Below, piece by piece: positions 7,178 through 10,773 of a stretch of 10,773 bases of DNA. The translations under genes and the position numbers were made by a program. The stretch is taken from contig NWUY0300007681.1 of NCBI GenBank assembly GCA_004151065.3, positions 37,642 to 48,414 on the forward strand, given 5' to 3'. The DNA comes from Larix sibirica. Taxonomy: Eukaryota; Streptophyta; Pinopsida; Pinales; Pinaceae. The notes under the pieces are model-generated. The model was given only the letters and a program-made list of their open reading frames with translations. It was not told the DNA's origin and searched no databases. Position 1 is the stretch's first letter, and every line of letters begins with the position of its first letter.

Positions 7178-7417
7178 CTGCTATGAAAACACATGACCCG
7201 CATTCTCTTGTGTTTCTAAATGATAGGAAATGACATTACTGTGTATCGATCTCCACAAATTATGATCAAGAACAACAATTCTTGCCAGAAAATCTCCTAC
7301 AATGAAAACATGAAAATAAGGGGAAAAAATATGAAAGGGAGAAGAATCTATAGCTGCTCGGTTTCCATTTTGTTCTTTTTTGTAAATTTTTACTATGTAA
7401 AGTCCTTATTCTTATAC

Positions 7418-7560
7418 CTTCTTCATCATCTGTGACGGTCTTGAGAAATGGTGGTTCACTCATTTTAGTACTCATAGTAAAACTTAAGTAACCAGATCAC
7501 AGATTCCTAAAGCGCTACTCCAAGAACCGCCAAGATTCTAACTAATTTTAATGTCATTTT
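7418..7560 (-). other. Possible CRK membrane-spanning exon, degraded
   Basis: Between the ectodomain and P-loop exons, one minus-strand frame reads LVRILAVLGVAL then a TAG, then SVIWLLKFYY: a hydrophobic run of the right size and place for a CRK transmembrane segment. A different frame downstream reads EPPFLKTVTDDEEG before a GTATAAG donor. The frames do not join without a shift. The call rests on position and hydrophobicity. Confidence 0.35.
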
Positions 7561-7640
7561 CTTCAGTGTTTTCTCCACAAGCAACCGGAAGGAGAGACGC
7601 TTCTTAAATAAATTCAATGAAATAGATGATTTGAAAGAGA

Positions 7641-7667
7641 GTAATATATATATTATATATATATTAC
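7641..7667. repeat. Perfect AT-rich palindrome
   Basis: GTAATATATATAT and ATATATATATTAC flank a single central T, giving a 13-bp perfect inverted repeat. It includes the donor-like GTAATA of the ectodomain exon. It may simply be expanded TA dinucleotide repeat. Confidence 0.8.
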
Positions 7668-8097
7668 CTCTGGAATAAGATGAAGGATTTTGAACCTAAG
7701 TTATTTGTTGTGATGAGAAGTGGGGATTGTAAAACTTGTCTCTCCCAAAACGGATTCGACAACTGCTACTCAAAAATTCTCCTCCACTCTTTGTGAAACA
7801 AGTTATGCTTGTTTGAGAGATCACATCTGACACACATTTTAAGCAATTGATAGAAGGAAACTCTAAGCACTACACGATCCCATAGATGGTCTGATTGGAT
7901 GGATTGGCCTCTATTTGTCCAAAGGCAAAACCCCTACTGCTGGGAACTAAAGCCTTAGCTTCTGGTCTCTGCATAAGGTCATTAATGGCATTCCTATAAG
8001 CTTCTGTATTCAAAGTAATGAATAAGCCAAAAAAAGGATTGAAATCAGAAAAAGTAGGAAAGCTTTCATCTTTACATTGATGGAAATTTCTATCCAT
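7668..8097 (-). other. CRK pseudogene exon: DUF26 (Gnk2) ectodomain
   Basis: Visible blocks are TEAYRNAINDLM, FAFGQIEANPSNQTIYGIV and then the cysteine core. The core reads C-x7-C-x2-C-x11-C-x12-C, starting with CLEFP just after the TAG at 7870-7872. The usual DUF26 core starts C-x8-C-x2-C, so one residue seems lost. The TAG stands where family members have Gln in YG..QC, fitting a CAG-to-TAG change. A second TAG is at 7696-7698. A donor-like GAG|GTAATA ends the exon. An in-frame TGA directly precedes the first Met (8097), and a hydrophobic N-terminus in another frame (from about 8155) may be the displaced signal peptide. Confidence 0.85.
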
Positions 8098-8100
8098 TCA

Positions 8101-8460
8101 TGATAGGAAACTTTAAAAAAAAAAATTGGTCAACTTTTTAATCTTAATTTTCATGGTATGAAACCAATCATATTTGAAATAAATTCATATAGAAATTGAA
8201 AAATTAAACAAATAAACAAAACTCAAAACTTTAATTGCACTTTAAACATGTGATATATTAAATATACTTTCATAAAAATAATAAAAACCCCAAAAATAAT
8301 AATCTAGGCCTACAACAAAGACTAATAATAAATGACAATAAATGTAATAGATAATATATTAAATATTATATATTATATATAAATATTAATAAGGCGGCAT
8401 TCTTGTGATATGATATAAATAAATAAATGGTAATGTGTGATACTCTGCTCAATCAACTTA
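8101..8460. other. AT-rich stretch without a gene
   Basis: The stretch contains an A-run at about 8116-8126 and dense TA/ATT sequence at 8340-8395. No open frame, RNA or clear repeat is visible. Confidence 0.6.
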
Positions 8461-8489
8461 ATTAACAGAAAGAGGTGTTGGGAATCAAT

Positions 8490-8790
8490 ATTGATATGGA
8501 ATAGGATTCAAGAGATGCTTCTACGTTTGGTATGGACGTTTCCAGTGCTAGTGTTGAGCCAACGACATAAACTATAGGTGTTGCTGGTGCTAGTGGTGGT
8601 GCTAATTCAACTGATGCTACTAGTGATAGTGCTAGCAATGGTAGTGGGTAAGCTATTGATGCTACTAATGTTGAGTATTAATCTTGCTTTCAATTTGGAA
8701 ATGGAACTACTTATTGGGTATGGACCTACTTCTACCTCCTATGTAAGTAGGTCTAGTTTTAGCTTTGATGCTTACGATGTTGTTGCTTAA
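8490..8790 (+). pseudogene. Decayed Gly/Ser/Ala-rich coding-like stretch, copy 2
   Basis: This is the same stretch as at 918-1144 but with about 75 further bases upstream in the same frame (DASTFGMDVSSASVEPTT), crossing the duplication edge. Stops in this frame are TAG 8502-8504 and TAA 8568-8570, 8649-8651 and 8679-8681; the TAA codons could be former CAA. After a frame change at about 8715 it ends with SRSSFSFDAYDVVA at 8790. No family is recognised. A C-terminal tail of a transposon protein is one possibility. Confidence 0.35.
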
Positions 8791-9116
8791 ATTGGATATT
8801 TAATACATGGAACTGGTATCTTTGGATTTTGACCTTGGGCTGGAAGGGGTGTTGGTTAAGCTAATGGTGTAGGTAGTAGTGGATAAGTTGGGATAGGAAA
8901 CAAAACTAGGAACTAGGGAATGTACCAAAAGCAAAATCTCAAATAGTCGTATTCAATGATCTCCACACTGGTGGATAGGTGTTTGGTAGACCATGGATGA
9001 GCCCTCTATTCCTTTATATATATATGCAGTAGCTTTGAATTGTGTGTAAAGGCGACAAATACATATACATGATTATATATGTTGTAGTATAAATAATTCA
9101 AACTTATATAAAAATA

Positions 9117-9186
9117 TAGTTTAAGTAAGTTTAATAGTTAAGAACATATGTTTCCTCCTAGGAAATCATAAGTTCAAATTCAGAAG
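9117..9186 (+). other. tRNA-like fossil, possibly a SINE head (copy 2)
   Basis: This matches the 1471-1540 segment: the same anticodon-arm-like hairpin (9150-9166) with CCT at the anticodon place and the same B-box-like GTTCAAATTC at 9172-9181. It was duplicated as part of the block, not inserted separately. Confidence 0.4.
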
Positions 9187-9521
9187 GGAATAGCGTATGT
9201 ATACTTAAAATGCAATATAGGTTCACAATTAAAATTAAAAAACTATATATATTTAATTAGATAAATATAAATATAATTACCAAATAAACCCATATTAATT
9301 TTTAGATTCACTATTAAAGATATTGTAACATCTTATTGGTATTTTTCTTTATTGGTTCTTTGTATTTGTAATTAATAAATATGTAAGTTATTAGCATTTC
9401 ACAAATAAAGGAATTAAGTGCATTTACAATCATGTGCCCAAGAGAATAATTAAGTAAATTTATAGTCATTAATAAATTAAATGGAAAACAAATCATCAAA
9501 ACTTTAAAACGAAAAATTAGG

Positions 9522-9589
9522 AACACTAAATAATCCATCTTAACTAAAACTCGCAAACACTAAATAATCCATCTTAACTAAAACTCCCC
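9522..9589. repeat. 34-bp tandem duplication (copy 2)
   Basis: Units 9522-9555 and 9556-9589 are the counterparts of 1876-1943. Base 9535 is C, so both units here read AATAATCC, in contrast with copy 1. Confidence 0.85.
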
Positions 9590-9685
9590 CAAAAATTAAA
9601 TCGTTTGAGTTGCAAATCATTTTTAAAATTTTCCACTCTAAAATATATTTAACGCCCTCTGCACAAAGATGTAATTGCTAAAGTC

Positions 9686-10195
9686 TTCTGCATTTGAACC
9701 TTTTTTTTTTCAGTAATAGAAGAATAACATAATATTAATAGAAGAATAACATAATATTAATAGAAGAAATAGTATATAAAATATACATAGACATAACATA
9801 AACCAGCCAAATAAAAAATATCCAGTATCCAGGAAATGATGAACACCCTCCTTCCGGAGGTAGACAGTTCAGAACAATACAAAAACTTGTGATCAAAAAT
9901 CACAGACAGTTCACAGTAACTACTACAAAACAAAATGATGGAGAGGCCACTTAAAACAAGAGGGCCACTCCCAGCCAAAGATAAAACCTATCCCAACCAA
10001 CTGAGCAGAAAAGAGAAAATACAACATGACCCACGAATCAAGAGAGAATCTGCTAAACATGACACAAGCTTGCCACCTATCAGGCTATTGGATAGACAAA
10101 AATAAAATTCAATTAAGCATTGGAAGAGAAGAACTAGTCACTTACAAAATGGAATATATACCGTCGCAAAATAAAAACTAGGTTCTGCATTTGAA
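9686..10195 (-). mobile_element. 5'-truncated LINE-like retroposon with TSDs (copy 2)
   Basis: The same insert as at 2040-2549, with T run at 9701-9710 and target-site duplications TTCTGCATTTGAA at 9686-9698 and 10183-10195. The identical position, tail length and flanks show that the insertion came before the block was duplicated. The 22-bp tandem units are at 9717-9760. Confidence 0.75.
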
Positions 10196-10395
10196 TCTGT
10201 AATTTTCTAAGAAGAAAAACATGTTCTTATCTTAATTGTTTTGCCCATTCAAATTATACCAAATCCCAACCATTAGGCACAACTTAAAAACCAGAGAATA
10301 GAAACGACTTATAAATCATTATATATAAAGAGTACAGATTGCCAATACAAAGTAATAAAGGAGACCATCACTTCAATCCAATCCAATCACTCTAG

Positions 10396-10773
10396 CTAGA
10401 CCGTCATGCTGGATTTATTATCATTTGCCATGGATTGACCCACCGGAGGTGCTGTGACAGTCCATGCCTGCCCTGATTTCTGCTTTTCCATATTTCCCGC
10501 CCACCCTGCGAATTCAACATAACATAATTAGTCAACGTCCGCAAGTTTTTCCAGATACAAATTCTACAAGAAACACATGAACTGCTTAATATATACATTA
10601 CCGAGAGCAGGATCAAAGCCTCTGTTCTTGAGTTCTCTGTATTCCTGGCACAGAGCACAACCTCCCCAGCACATGTCAACAATGCTATCAGCCGAAGGGC
10701 TCTCCTCCAAGTTGAATTTGGTGCGCAGCTTCTTTCGGTAGACCATTCCTATTCGGTTAAACTTATGAAAACA
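10396..10773 (-). CDS. PLAC8-domain protein, second copy, partial (exon 4 and part of exon 3)
   Basis: Exon 4 (10505-10396, ending TAG at 10398-10396) and exon 3 (from beyond the window to 10602) match the PLAC8 gene at 2750-3562, with the same GTAATG donor and GCAG acceptor. The visible protein covers YRKKLR, NLEESP, CALCQEYRELKNRGFDPALG and the C-terminal tail to SSMTV, the same residues as copy 1. The first two exons, start codon and promoter would lie beyond 10773. Whether this copy is complete and expressed cannot be judged here, nor can an assembly duplicate be excluded. Confidence 0.85.

Larger units (their letters stand above)
6190..8097 (-). pseudogene. Cysteine-rich receptor-like kinase (DUF26/CRK) pseudogene
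   Basis: The minus strand carries the parts of a CRK in order: a Gnk2/DUF26 ectodomain exon (8097-7668), a possible membrane-spanning exon (about 7550-7418), the P-loop exon (7177-7079), the N-lobe exon (about 6919-6725), the catalytic-loop exon (6635-6407) and the start of the APE-region exon (6266-6190). Intact CRKs are plasma-membrane kinases with two or so DUF26 domains, induced in stress and defence. This copy has stops at 7870-7872 (TAG), 7696-7698 (TAG), 6613-6615 (TGA) and 6448-6450 (TAA), a 28-bp frameshifting duplication, a lost splice acceptor and altered catalytic motifs. The C-lobe after GQLSLK is missing, as are the signal peptide and the start of the ectodomain in frame. It cannot make an active kinase. 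Identity is firm; exact exon edges are less so. Confidence 0.9.
8564..10773. repeat. Segmental direct duplication, copy 2 (cut by window end)
   Basis: This is the partner of 918-3127 at offset 7,646. Unlike copy 1, its left edge is not marked by an undetermined base, and the decayed plus-strand coding frame runs smoothly across it from about 8490. This suggests copy 2 keeps the older junction. The right end lies beyond the window. Confidence 0.96.

Overview
The window looks like nuclear DNA of a seed plant. It is AT-rich, its recognisable genes are split by short GT..AG introns, and it carries two plant gene families (PLAC8/cell-number-regulator and DUF26 cysteine-rich receptor kinase) among decayed retroelements. 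A large gymnosperm-type or other repeat-rich plant genome would fit, but that is inference. There is no operon, CRISPR array or other prokaryotic feature.

Layout. 1-763 is a minisatellite of about 63 diverged 12-bp units. 918-3127 is the first copy of a 2,210-bp direct duplication; the second is 8564-10773, cut by the window end. The offset is a constant 7,646 bp and I found two mismatches. Each copy carries, in order, a decayed Gly/Ser/Ala-rich coding-like stretch, a tRNA-like fossil, a 34-bp tandem pair, a short 5'-truncated LINE-like insert with 13-bp target-site duplications, and the 3' part of a PLAC8 gene on the minus strand. In copy 1 the PLAC8 gene is complete: four exons, 145 residues, all splice sites canonical, and a TATA box upstream. 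It is the only gene here that looks intact. In copy 2 it runs off the window edge.

3563-6066 holds the PLAC8 promoter, a diverged tandem repeat, two LTR-promoter-like stretches, an RNase H pseudogene on the plus strand and a second diverged repeat pair. 6190-8097 is a decayed cysteine-rich receptor-like kinase (DUF26/Gnk2 ectodomain plus kinase) on the minus strand. It has at least four internal stop codons, a 28-bp frameshifting duplication, altered catalytic motifs, a lost splice acceptor and no C-terminal kinase lobe. 8101-8460 is AT-rich with no gene.

Points to pursue are the near-identical duplication, whose left edge in copy 1 falls on an undetermined base (917), and the PLAC8 protein, whose usually conserved cysteines are partly replaced. 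I do not see an undescribed multi-gene system. Apart from PLAC8, the window is mostly repeats and gene relics.
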